This document shows, piece by piece, positions 33,075 to 43,489 of a stretch of DNA of 64,000 bases (positions within the stretch are counted from its first letter, which is position 1; every line of letters starts with the position of its first letter). Under the pieces are notes generated by a model. It was given only the letters and a program-made list of their open reading frames with translations, made no database searches and was not told the origin of the DNA. Both the position numbers and the translations under genes were made by a program. This DNA comes from Liopterus haemorrhoidalis (lineage: Eukaryota; Arthropoda; Insecta; Coleoptera; Dytiscidae), in assembly GCA_963971575.1 (NCBI GenBank), contig OZ020613.1, positions 47,548,739-47,612,738 on the forward strand, written 5' to 3'.

Positions 33075-33857
33075 GTCAGTACAGCTAGTTTCATGGATAG
33101 TTATGTTATCATTGACTTTTTTTAGGGTGTCTTAGGTATAAACATATGTCTCATATGTCTTTCTGTTTGGCTAAACCCAGAAAATCACCCACAATTTGTC
33201 ATAGGTGTACAGTTTTTTGACCTACTTACAGATAGGTGAAAAAGTAAGACAAAAAAGAAACTCAGTTTAAAAATATATATGTTTATGTATTTTTAGAACA
33301 ATTATTAATTTGTTTTTTATGAGAGATACGAAGGAAGTTAAATTAGGGAAGATTGACGTGTTAGCCCCTTTTATATATACTGAAAACGTTGCCCGACGCT
33401 CAATTCGGGGGCAAATACACTTGAATACCTCGGGATAAAATAAAGAAACACAACAAATACTTGTAAACACCATTTAATAATAACTGCTCCCGCCGTACGT
33501 CGTACTCTCTTCGCAGTCGAGAAGGAAGTCGCCTTGCTTCTACCGCGCTACTATAATCCTACCGCTATCATGCGGTAATCATACCAACTACAGCCACAAG
33601 TGTGTAATGTATAGGGGGCACCACGCGTCAAGATCAAATATTTTACTCTGCAAATAAGAATATTAAATTGGAATATCAAACAACATAAAAATGCATTTTT
33701 CTTTAAGAAGTCATAAGGGCACTATAGGTGTAAAGCCAATATTAGCATAATTAGGAAGAATTGATTAAGCAACTATATCCCAAGAAAAACAAGTATAATT
33801 CGAATGTTTCATAGCCACTTATTTTATTAAAATTGATTTAATGATAAAAATCAAGTC
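33075..33857. other. Gene D intron
   Basis: Contains a dispersed repeat at about 33120-33240. At about 33360-33640 there is a less AT-rich block (CGTACGTCGTACTC...) that could be LTR or other element debris. The minus frame 33473-33267 lies there and is not called. Confidence 0.35.
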
Positions 33858-33990
33858 TAATGGCCGGTTGATAAAGTAAGAATTATCCCTAACTCAAGTT
33901 AAAATCATTTGTTTTTTTATGTTGTAACATATAAAAACAAATGATTTTAACTTGAGTTAGAGAAAACTCTGACGTTAGCAACCTGACATT
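33858..33990. repeat. Foldback element
   Basis: CTAACTCAAGTTAAAATCAT near 33892 pairs with ATGATTTTAACTTGAGTTAG near 33943 around a ~20-base loop. Outer arms (TAATGGCCGGTTG... and ...CAACCTGACATTA) extend the hairpin. A half copy is at 22406-22510. Confidence 0.8.
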
Positions 33991-34514
33991 AGTAATTTTT
34001 TGTTAATAAATAATAAACTTAAAAGAACTTGATTTTTTTCTTCCCTATACATTCCTCAAGTTTTTTCTTTTTCTTTCATCCATAACTTATTGTGCCTCTC
34101 CTTATTTCTATGTCTAAATCTCGCTATCACTTTTTTCTCGTCTCTCTTCCCTTTTCTGTCAAATATTGTAGTTTACTCAGCGTCCAGGTCTTTTCATATT
34201 TTCTGTTAGACTTTGACTCCTTTATTTTTGTTTCCTACACCGTTTGTTGATTGTCTGTCATGCGTTCTGTTACTTCGTGCCATAATTCTTGTCCATTCAT
34301 TCATTAGCCTTACCGCTGTTGTTCAATAACCACAATATTGATACATTTCCTCACTTTCTTTTTCCCATCTCGATAATTGCTTTCCTTGTTATCCCTTTTT
34401 TTCCATTTCCGTCCAACATTTGTGCACAATTTCTTTTGCCAGTGTCTGATGATATTGTTTTTTATAGTTGATAGGTAATGGGATTCGGACCAGTCAGAAA
34501 ATAAAATAAAATTT
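33991..34514. other. Pyrimidine-rich intron segment
   Basis: From about 34030 to 34470 the plus strand is strikingly C+T rich with few G. Open frame 34289-34471 is a by-product of this bias. A similar skew recurs at 35220-35930. Possibly degenerate retroelement UTR; no domain seen. Confidence 0.4.
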
Positions 34515-34560
34515 ATTAATTTCGCTAACGTTTCGATTTAATTTAAATCTTCATCAGAGC
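34515..34560 (-). ncRNA. Hammerhead-ribozyme-like core
   Basis: Minus strand reads CTGATGA, then a self-complementary GATTTAAATTAAATC, then GAAAC. That is the conserved hammerhead arrangement (CUGAUGA, stem II, GAAA). Stem II can pair 5-7 bp. I do not find a good stem III ending in UH, so activity is doubtful. Such cores are known in Penelope-like and related retroelements. It may be a relic. Confidence 0.35.
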
Positions 34561-34595
34561 TTAGTTAATTAGTCACGATATAAAATAACGGTAAA

Positions 34596-35153
34596 ATGTT
34601 ACTGTACGGTCCGCTCTAACTTCATCCAACTCTATCCACTCCACCTACTTGCTGTACACGACACCTCACGTGTTTTACCAGTGGTCCTAAAACGTACTGA
34701 CCGGTCTTGGTATAACTAGGGAGTAGGTACCTATGGTACTGTGGCATTGTTATGTTAGTGTGAGTTTGTTTTGTCATTAAACTAGAAGATGGGTAGCTCG
34801 CTTTGCTCGGCTTCTTCTAACCAAACCCTTACTAACCTAACCTAACCTAAGATAGTGTTTTGTCACTAAACTAGAAGATGGATAACTCGCTCCGCTCGGT
34901 TTTAGACTTTTACTAACTAAAACTAACCTAATTATCTTGTTTTTAGGTGCATAGTACTTTACTTTCCCCCATATTAGTCCAAATAAAATTGTGTATCATT
35001 GTGTATGAATTTATAAACCAGAAACCATTGTTTTAGAACCACTGATAATCCTTGAATTATTTAGTGTCTTGAGCATGCATGACACTTACGATAGTAGTAG
35101 GAGAGGGGATAGAATTGAATGAAGTTCGAGCGGACCGTAGAGTAACATTATAC
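34596..35153. mobile_element. DNA-transposon-like element with ~45-bp inverted ends
   Basis: ATGTTACTGTACGGTCCGCT near 34597 pairs with AGCGGACCGTAGAGTAACAT near 35131, and the match continues inward over about 45 bases. Inside, a ~100-base unit (AAACTAGAAGATGG...GCTCG) is tandemly duplicated at about 34770 and 34870. No transposase relic; probably a MITE. Confidence 0.7.
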
Positions 35154-36003
35154 CAAAATAACAATTTAAAATTAATAAAAACACATCATATCCTCCGGTC
35201 ATTGAACTTAGAGATTCATCTAATTCAGAACTCATCTAATTCAAGATTGTCTTTTTATTTTATGGCTTTTCTGACTGTATCTTTTTTTATTTTCTTTTTT
35301 TTTTTTGTTTCTTTCAGCGCTATGTTTGTTGGTGTATTCATGTCTAACCCCAGCATCTATTTTCCACCTGGTCTCTTTCCGCCTATCCGCATGCATTATT
35401 CTATTTTCATCAGTGCCTCGTACATGAATATACTTATTTTGTAGTCTCCTTTGATTTATTTTTTTGTTTTTCTTCTATACTCCATACGTGCGGTAGGGCT
35501 ACAATGGCCTTTTTATTTAATAATCTCGTGTGTGTCTCTGATCCTCCGTTATAGGCTATTCTAAACCTTTAAGCAGAACCAAATGAAATTTGAATTTTCT
35601 TAAGTTGTCACAAGCTAATTTTGTAATGTTTGAAGTTGAGTTTTGCTAAACAAAATGATCAAAAGCTTCAATCAAACGTACACAGTTACTAGAATTCAAA
35701 ATCTAGTTCCGATTAAACCAAATAAACCGACTATACTTCCAAATTGGTACCCTGGATATTTATCACTTTCCCTATTTTCTCTTCTCCCATTTTTATCTTT
35801 CCATTTCTCTTATCCATTTTCTACTTTATTTTCTACCCTGCTATATCCCGTGCGAAACAGTTTAATTTTATTTTGGATTTTACTGGATTTAAAGTAAACG
35901 TTTTTTTTTTTTTTTTAACTTAAATATATTTTAAACCTTTTCAGCATTCTCTGTATTTCTTCTTCTTCCAGGTCTTTTATTTAACAGTGCATTGTTGTTT
36001 CAG
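35154..36003. other. Pyrimidine-rich intron of gene D
   Basis: C+T-rich on the plus strand (about 35220-35930), like 34030-34470. Open frames here are compositional. Confidence 0.4.
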
Positions 36004-36144
36004 GAACGATTATGAATGATGAGGCAAGCTGTGGCATACATTATAATGATGTCAAAGTCACTGATATTATTAAAAAAGAGTTGGACATTAAGACAGAATA
36101 TGAAGAACTAACTATAGCAAAGAACACAGCAGAAAGAAAGAATG
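36004..36144 (+). CDS. Gene D extra exon (start-exon-like cassette)
   Basis: 141 bases, 47 codons, phase 1/1. Acceptor TTGTTTCAG (AG at 36002-36003), donor AATG|GTCAGT. In frame it reads GTIMNDEASCGIHYNDVK, then KKELDIKTEYEEL, ending AERKNG. The internal ATGAATGATGAG and the KNG end resemble the start exons of genes A and B. No CCGCACGG motif precedes it. So it may be a captured, duplicated start exon used internally, or an alternative first exon. Confidence 0.65.
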
Positions 36145-36646
36145 GTCAGTAGTGAGCACATGTACAATTGTATAGTATAAGTTGCTAACCCGTCGCAGAA
36201 TATCTGCAAAAGTAATTTATTGATCAATTAAATTAGTACAGTATTTAGTACCATATTTTCTAATCAAACTCAAGCTTAACACTATTTTCAACTTTAAAAA
36301 CCACATTATCTGTGAATCAGCAGGGGTGGGTGGATAATTTACGGGCTTATGCTTCCCAAATCCAAACTAAAAAAATACGTTTTAAACGTTGAATCAAATC
36401 AATTGAATGTTATATTCATGAAACCACCTATCTTCCGTTTACCATATTTAAGAAAATAAAAAAATAAATTTCGTTAAGAAATTTTTTTAGATAATAAAAA
36501 TAAATTTTAAAAATAATTTTTAAAACGCTGTTTTGGTGTTGTCAAGACTAGTATGCTTTTTCAGACTCTAAAGAAAGTTTTCCAACTAGCATATAGGTTG
36601 TTTCTCCAATAAAGTATTTTTCGTCATTACTTTTTAGGCTTTTATA
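36145..36646. other. Gene D intron
   Basis: AT-rich; nothing supported. Confidence 0.4.
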
Positions 36647-37672
36647 AAGGATGATCCAAATTGTACGACGGGATTTGGATTGCGCGCCATTTTCTTTCGG
36701 TGAATGTTGGAAGTTTGCATTTTTACAGTTGGTATCTAAACACATTGCAAATTCATCATGGTGCTGTATACGGTGCAGCAACACATAAATATCGTGCAGT
36801 TTATTATGAAAACAGGCGATCAGTTACGATTCCGCGAAGAAAACTTCGATCACTTTTTGGACGGAATAATGTTCCAAGTGAGCGTGCAATTCGTGAACCA
36901 CTGCAAACATTTGAAACAAGTGGTATGCTTATTGATACACCAAGAATTCGCTATCAAGGCAGAGATCGTTCAGGTGAAAATATTGCTCGTATACGTGATA
37001 GTGTGCAAGAAGAACCAAGCACGTCAATCCGTCACCGTTCACAGCAATTGAATCTTTCATATGGCACTACTCAACGAATGAAAAAAAAAGATCTGCATTT
37101 AAAGGCGTATAAAATTCAACTGACGCAAGAAGTGAAAGCAGCGGACCACCATAAACGCCATATATTTGTGAACTGGGTTTTAGAAAACACAGTTCATCAA
37201 GTCGATGCTGATTTTTGCAAAAAAATCATATGGAGCAATGAAGCTCATTTTCTTTTGAATGGGTTTGTTAATCGCCAAAATTGTCGCATCTGGGGTAGTG
37301 AAAATCCACATGCTATTCAAGAAAAACCAATGCATCCATAAAAATGCACTGTTTGGTGTGCATTAAGGGCTGGAGGAATCATTGGCCCGTACTTTTTTGA
37401 GGACGAAGCTGGTAATGCTGTTACTGTCAATGGTGTACGCTATCACGAAGGTGCTAAACAACTTTTTTTTTCAATGAAACCAACGATTTGAACTTCGCTA
37501 AAAGAATGTTATCATATCAGCGGAGTCGTGGAGAGCATTTGGCCGACATCATATTTCATAAATAATTGCCAAGTCTGTGCTTTACGCTAATAACAATAAA
37601 ATTCGTATTTTTCCAATATGTTGTGTTTTATTCAAAAAACAAATCCTAGAGTCCAAATTGGATCACCCTATT
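36647..37672 (+). mobile_element. Mariner-like transposon, near full length but broken
   Basis: Ends AAGGATGATCCAAATTG and its near-complement CAAATTGGATCACCCT. Remains of transposase in order: RAVYYENRRSVTIPRRKLRS, RIRDSVQEEPSTSIRHRS, LHLKAYKIQLTQEVKAADH, then IIWSNEAHFLLNG, where the first catalytic Asp has become Asn. Past a TAA at 37339-37341 come WCALRAGGIIGPYFFEDE and VNGVRYHEG. The region with the second and third acidic residues is shortened. Same group as 16332-17249. Confidence 0.85.
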
Positions 37673-38195
37673 TAGGTATGACCAAAAAACCCTTATACCG
37701 TCATTTTGTCGTCTGTCTTCGGTAAAAAATGTAGTCAAACGGCTAAACCTAGAGAGTTGAAATTTGGTATGCTTATACAATTTTTTGAACCGCACATAGG
37801 AAAAATGCTAAAATATCTAAAAAACATTCGCCTAAAAATATAAACATATACGTGCTCATCGAAAAAAAAAAAAATAAAAAAATTTCAATTCAGAGTAGAG
37901 TATCAAATGAAAGCCCTTAATACGTGTATTAACGATCAAAATTTTATTTTTGCAAAATATATAATATTGATGCGATTTTTGCCAAAATTATGCAAAAAAA
38001 AATTTGTTCCACACCCTGTAGCCCAGATGGTTTAAACTAAAAATCTGAAAAAATTCTAAGTGATGTACATTGGTGTGAACCGGAATAGTACAACAAGAAT
38101 TTTCGATCAGATTATGTTTTTGGAAAATAACGCATTTTTTCTGTTTTTTTGGTTGACGATGTACAAAAGTTATAGTTATGTAACACACTATACTA
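37673..38195. repeat. Dispersed repeat
   Basis: Related in reverse orientation to about 23100-23560 (both have a GAACCGGAATAGT-type block) and to fragments at 8710 and 33120. Ends near CACCCTGTAGCCC. No protein relic; class unknown. Confidence 0.45.
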
Positions 38196-38198
38196 GAA

Positions 38199-38280
38199 GG
38201 CGTATCCTGGTCTAATGGTTAGCCTGCTCGCTTGCTACGCAGCCAACTAGGGTTCGCAACCGGGTAGAGGAGACAATATT
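38199..38280 (+). repeat. tRNA-derived SINE or degraded tRNA
   Basis: TGGTCTAATGGTTAGC (A-box-like, 38208) and GGGTTCGCAACC (B-box-like, 38250) sit about 40 bases apart, followed by T-rich sequence. Anticodon and T stems have mismatches, so it is not called as a functional tRNA. Confidence 0.45.
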
Positions 38281-38839
38281 ATTTTTTGTTTTTTTTTCAT
38301 TTTTATTTTGTTTAAATGTTCTGTTTTGTTCGTTTTTGTTAAATTTTTATTAACAATTTGCTCCGTGAGCATCAGAGACAAACAACACTGGATGATTTTT
38401 TTTTGAATTTGTATTTCTTTTTATTAATAAATACATACTTACATATATTTTCTAATTTAAATGAAAGAATTTTATGTTTATTTTAGATTTTTTAATTAGT
38501 TGCAAAATTTATTTACTGTTATTTTACATATGTATTTTTAATTAATTAATAAAGTTTTGTGTTCATGTTTTTTCGAATATTATTATCAATTGGTTATTGT
38601 TATCAAAAACCCCGAGTCTCGATGTAATTACATTAAGCGGCGTGCACTGTAGGTACTTGGTATAGTTTCACAAAAATATTTAATTTTAAAGATGACTTGA
38701 CATAAACCATTGTACCTTCGAAAATGGTTTATTGTGAGAGTGGATATCTTGTGAATACCCAGTCGCAAGTGAACTAAAAAAAATATTTACATTGAAAACA
38801 TGGACATAGTAAGAATAACTATACGTATTTATGTTTCAG
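38281..38839. other. Gene D intron
   Basis: T-rich; no gene or clear element. Confidence 0.4.
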
Positions 38840-38998
38840 AGAGCCGCAATACTCAGGAGACATGTATCATATCACCGACGGAAGACATCTCCCAGTATGA
38901 CTACAACACCAATATTATCATCACTGAGGAGGTTGACATAAAGCCCGAATGTAGAAATGACAGTGAATTTGAGGAGAGTGCAGCTGGGCAAGATAAAA
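38840..38998 (+). CDS. Gene D exon 3 (acidic cassette)
   Basis: 159 bases, 53 codons, phase 1/1. Acceptor TTATGTTTCAG; donor AAAA|GTCAGC. Reads ESRNTQETCIISPTEDISQY, then TEEVDIKPECRND, then FEESAAGQDK. At the place where gene B splices (CAAG|GTATCG) gene D has CAAGATAAAA, so its donor is 6 bases further on. Gene A also uses the further position. Confidence 0.8.
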
Positions 38999-39250
38999 GT
39001 CAGCCAATAATTTTAGATTATTGTATTAGTTGTAAGTTTCTAATATTGATATTCCCAGTTTATATTTATTAATTAATATGGCTAATAATTTTCTAGCCTT
39101 TAATAAATTATTATAATTTATTTATTAAAAAATTCAGTTCACCCAGACTTTGCACAATCTCTGAGCCTGTGGCCAGAGCCACAGGCTCAGGCAATTGTAG
39201 TCAGATTGGTCGACAGCAATTTCACGTCGCTCACTGATGGAGCTTATATA
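38999..39250. other. Gene D intron
   Basis: Includes a perfect short palindrome (CTGAGCCTGTGGCC / GGCCACAGGCTCAG region, about 39160-39192). No gene. Confidence 0.45.
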
Positions 39251-40151
39251 CTAGGGGTGGTTGAAAAGTAATCGGCCTAGATAAGAAAACATAACTTTTT
39301 CGGCAAAACTCAATTTATTTCTCAACATAGTCTCCTTTTACAACTATACACTTCGTCCAACAATTCTCCAATTTTTCGATGCCCTCCGAATAATACGATT
39401 TCTCAAAGCCCTAAAAATAGGCCTCTGTTCCAGCGATGAGCTCCTCATTCGACCCGAACCTCTTACCACTGAGTCATTTCAAGTTTAGAAATAAATAATA
39501 CTCGAAAGGGGCCAAATCTGGCGAATATGGTGGATGATGGCAATTCATGGAGTTTTGCCATTGTCAGACGATCGCGTTTGTTGTCGACTAAGAGAAAATG
39601 CGGCACCCATCTGGCAGAGCTTCTTCATTCCCAAATATTCATGCAAAATGTTGAGCACCCGTTCGGTTAAGATGCCCGCAGCCTCACCTATCTCGCGCTT
39701 AGTCAGTAGTCGATCGTCGATTATCATTCCATGGTTTTGATCGTCCATTTCTGACGTGGTGACCTCTTTTTGACGGCCTGGACGCTCATCATCAAAAATG
39801 CTCGTACGACCGCGTTTCAATTCAGCTGTCCAATATTTAATTGTTGATATCGAATGTCCAAAGTCCCCATAAACATCGTTCAATTTCGTTGATCTCATCG
39901 TTCGTTTTCTTTTTTTTTTTTAAAAAAGTATCTAATTACTGCACGATATTCGATTTTATTAATTTTTGTTTCTACAACTTTGCATTTTTAAGTTGTTCGC
40001 TTTCAATGAGTTTCAAACAAAAACTAAATGACGCAGCTAGTTGAAAATTTTACAGTAGTAATTTGAAGGTTAGCATTTACAAAAAACAACATTGATTTGA
40101 TACTGGTGGCGCCATTCGTGCCTAGGCCGATTACTTTTCAACCGGCCCTCG
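39251..40151 (-). mobile_element. Mariner (irritans-like) element, internal deletion
   Basis: Ends GGGTGGTTGAAAAGTAATCG and the complement CGATTACTTTTCAACCGGCC, with TA on both sides. Minus strand: STIKYWTAELKRGRTSIFDD, KREIGEAAGILTERVLNILH, MKKLCQMG joined directly to late pieces (HHPPYSPDLAPFEYYL; KLENCWTKCI). The catalytic middle is missing, at nearly the same joint as in the copy at 6165-6700. Confidence 0.88.
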
Positions 40152-40567
40152 TATTTTAGTAGATTTATATACTACAGCCGATAGGGCGGCCATATTAAGC
40201 TTCAACTCTCGCGTGTCTGTTATACTGTTTACAGTTTTGGTTTTATTTCTTGTCTTCACTATTTAGATGTCGTGGGTAGCGAACACATTAACATTAGTGT
40301 TGTGAAATGTCTTCGTATTTATAAATCTATTATCAGGGAATAAAATAACCGGGTATTAAAACTACAATTAGAGAGAATTGATTTGTTGACTTTCTCTTTG
40401 TTTATACAAATCAGAAGGTTTTACATGGCGTGCAATTAACAATGTGGCCTGTTTTTAAAAATGCGTTCGGGTAAGAAACTAGGGAACCCTGTAGGGCTAG
40501 GATGGTTAAGTAGGACTTACCTTTATGTACTAATGTGCTGTACAGTAAGCTTCTACGTAGTGCATCT
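40152..40567. other. Gene D intron
   Basis: No gene or element recognised. Confidence 0.35.
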
Positions 40568-41362
40568 GTAGCGAGTCCTGATACGTTACTTTACAACGTA
40601 CCATTTATTATGAACTAGGTAGCGAGCCTGTGATATAATAGAAAGTCTGAAGTTCGGGTACTAGGCGTGAGTGTTATCCAGGGTCCATCAATACGATATG
40701 TGAATTAAATTATATGAATTGGCGTACTTACTAACCGACTAATCAGGCATCTTGTTAATAGTCTGGATCTTAGCTGTTCACTTAAGTTCTTAAAGGTGGA
40801 GGTTTACACACATTAAGTAAGACGGTTTAAAATTAATGAATTTGATTTATTAAAAGTAATATTTACAATCAGTTTAAAAGATTAAAATATAGGAAAAAAT
40901 AATGGCAAAGATTAAAATAAATAGAATCGGATAGACCACCAGAATGCCGACACAGTGCCTCTAAGAATTCAACAAATTAGATGTTAATGCTAACCGGACC
41001 GAATACTGTCTGATCTCCTCTTCAGAGAGATTGGAGTTTATATAAGCAGTCTAGTCGTGTTTCTAGGAAAAAGGGTTTAAGCATTGTTCAAGAAGATGCT
41101 AGTGTTCAAAGTTATTAAGCAATAACTCTGAACAAATGTGTCCCTGAACAATGATCCGTTTAAAAATATATTTCTAAAGATACGTGCTGTAACGTAAGGT
41201 TTCTAATTTTATTTCATTATCTGAATTCTTAAAAATGTTTATTTTAAAATACCCCTTATAAAATCCCTAAAAAACGATGGCAACCTCTTTCAAAGAAATT
41301 TTCGTGACGGGTGAATTGTGAAAGTTTGGTTCGTTATTCTGGCGGACTTACCGATTCGTTAC
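40568..41362. repeat. LTR-like dispersed repeat, uninterrupted copy
   Basis: Starts TGTAGCGAGTCC and ends GATTCGTTACA; the partner of 17770-19430. Carries a TATATAAG near 41039. TG/CA ends and the promoter-like box suggest a solo LTR about 795 bases long. Ends just before gene D exon 4. Confidence 0.5.
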
Positions 41363-41454
41363 AATATATACATACAGGAAACGTTTCTATAAGAAATTAA
41401 CTTTATTTCAGTTACGAATTTCTATCTCACTGATTAATGCAAGTTTGTTTGCAG

Positions 41455-42629
41455 CTATGGGAAGATGTTCCAATAATCCATATGGGAACCCAAATGCATC
41501 AATATCGATTAAAAAGTATGAACAACCTACAACAATATCATATCAATGTGACATATGTAGTCAATCATTTCAACGAACTCGTTTCCTTCTTGAACATATG
41601 CGAGTACATTCTGGAGAGAAGCTGTTCCCATGTGAACAGTGTAAAAGAACATTTTCAAATTTAGAATTTCTTACAAGTCACAAAAAAATACATTCTGTAA
41701 AGAAATCATTGAAATGTGATCAATGTAATAGAGTATTTACACAGACGTCAAGTCTCAGTCGGCACAAACTAATACATTCTGGAGAGAAACATTTGAAATG
41801 TGATCAGTGTAATAAAGCATTTAATCAGTTAACAAGTCTCGTTCGTCACAAACAAACTCATTCTGGAGGAAAAAAAATTCAATGTGATCAGTGTGATAAA
41901 GCATTTACAATGTCATCAACTCTCATTAATCACAAACTAATACATTCTGGAGAAAGCCCATATAAATGTGATCAATGTAATAAGGTATTTATTAGTTCAT
42001 CATATCTCGGTATACACAAACGATTACATTCTGGAGAAAAACCATTCAAATGTGATGAGTGTAATAAATCATTTCCACGTTCAGGAGACCTAACTAGTCA
42101 CAAACGAACACATTCTGGGGAGAGGCCATATGAATGTGAACAGTGTAACAAATCATTTACACACTCATCAACTCTCATAGCTCACAAACGTACTCATTCT
42201 GGAAAGAAGCCATTCAAATGTGATCAGTGTGGTAAAGTATTTTTAAGTAAGTCATATCTAATTGTACACAAACGATTACATTCTGGAGAAAAACCATTCA
42301 AGTGTGATCACTGTAATAAATCATTTCCACGTTCAGCAGACCTCATTAGTCACAAACGAACACTTTCTGGTGAGAGACCATATAAATGTGAACAGTGTGA
42401 TAAATCTTTTACACACCCAGCAACTCTCACTGCCCACAAACGTACTCATTCTGGAGAGAAGCCATTCAAATGTGATCACTGTAACAAAATATATCCATAC
42501 TTAGCATCTCTCAACTGGCACAAACGAAAACATATTGGAGAGAATTCGTTCAAATGTGATCAATGTAATAAAACATTTTCAGACGCAAAATCTCTTAGTA
42601 CACACAAACTAATTCACTCCGGACAGTAA
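41455..42629 (+). CDS. Gene D exon 5: 13-finger C2H2 zinc-finger protein
   Basis: Finger exon of gene D. Model: 31364-31481, 32940-33074, 36004-36144, 38840-38998, 41455-42629; 575 aa if all exons are used. Acceptor AAGTTTGTTTGCAG; entry phase 1 (A-M-G-R-C-S...). Thirteen fingers follow a short linker. Finger 1 (CDICSQSFQRTRFLLEH) is the family's first-finger type. In finger 10 the last zinc ligand is lost (HKRTL instead of HKRTH). Fingers 6-8 and 9-11 are a tandem three-finger duplication (about 41957-42208 and 42209-42460). Ends TAA inside the next linker (HSGQ then stop), followed by an out-of-use IKCDQ remnant. Inferred nuclear DNA-binding regulator. Confidence 0.95.
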
Positions 42630-43489
42630 CTACTAATCAAATGTGATCAGTAAATAGGTATGTACAACATTTTATTAAAAATTAACGAAAATCTAATGAA
42701 AAATTCTTCTTGTACTATTCTAGTTGATATCAGTTGTATAATAATAATAATAATAATATTTATTTATTCAGTATCATCTAATATAAATACAATAAAAATT
42801 ATATGTACCTATGGAAACAATACAATATAATAATAAAATAACATACGTAATCTATGTGGTTACATAAAATAGTTATTTATGCAATTAGTGTGTAATGGAG
42901 GTATTTTCAATAAAGTGCTAATAGACCATATTTGTGTGTCGTCACATACATGTGCTGCCATCTGAGTCCTTTGGAAGTTTTTGACTGGTTTAAAATACAT
43001 GTGACATTACTTTTGTTACCTTAATTTTATGAATATCTTTAATTTTGGAGCAAAAAATATGTATTTTTGATAAATATATACTAATATATACGGTCCAAAT
43101 ACTTTATATTATAGAATAATGATTTTATAAATATATAAATACGGATTGGAAGATATATTTCTAGGTTACGTTTTTAAATAATATGAAAATCGAAATATTT
43201 TTAGTATTTATTTAATTAACACTAAGTAAGCATATTTGCTCTACTATTATTTAGAAATATTATCTATTTATCTAAATATTAAGTATTCAATTGTTGTGTG
43301 ATAAGTTGTTACTGTATTGGTGAGGTATGGAAGTGCGGTTTTCTGAATCAAACGCAGATAAGTTAGACTTTAGTAACTTTAACCCTATTCTAGTGTGTGA
43401 AATTATTCCCATAAAACTGTTATTTTGGAAATAACCCAGCAGAGTCACAAACCTTTTTCTATAGTTCATTAATTTATCGTATAAATATT
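42630..43489. other. Gene D downstream region
   Basis: Begins with a short finger-linker relic, then an AAT microsatellite near 42740-42765. Nothing else supported. The minus frame 43469-43287 is not called. Confidence 0.4.

Noticed and set aside
34831..34851. Short CCTAA repeats resembling the insect telomere sequence
   Set aside because: Only three or so units, and similar short runs (near 13880) are common in AT-rich insect DNA; no longer array is present.
38199..38280. A functional tRNA gene
   Set aside because: A- and B-box-like sequences are present but the anticodon and T stems contain mismatches and no clean acceptor stem closes; a SINE relic is more likely.
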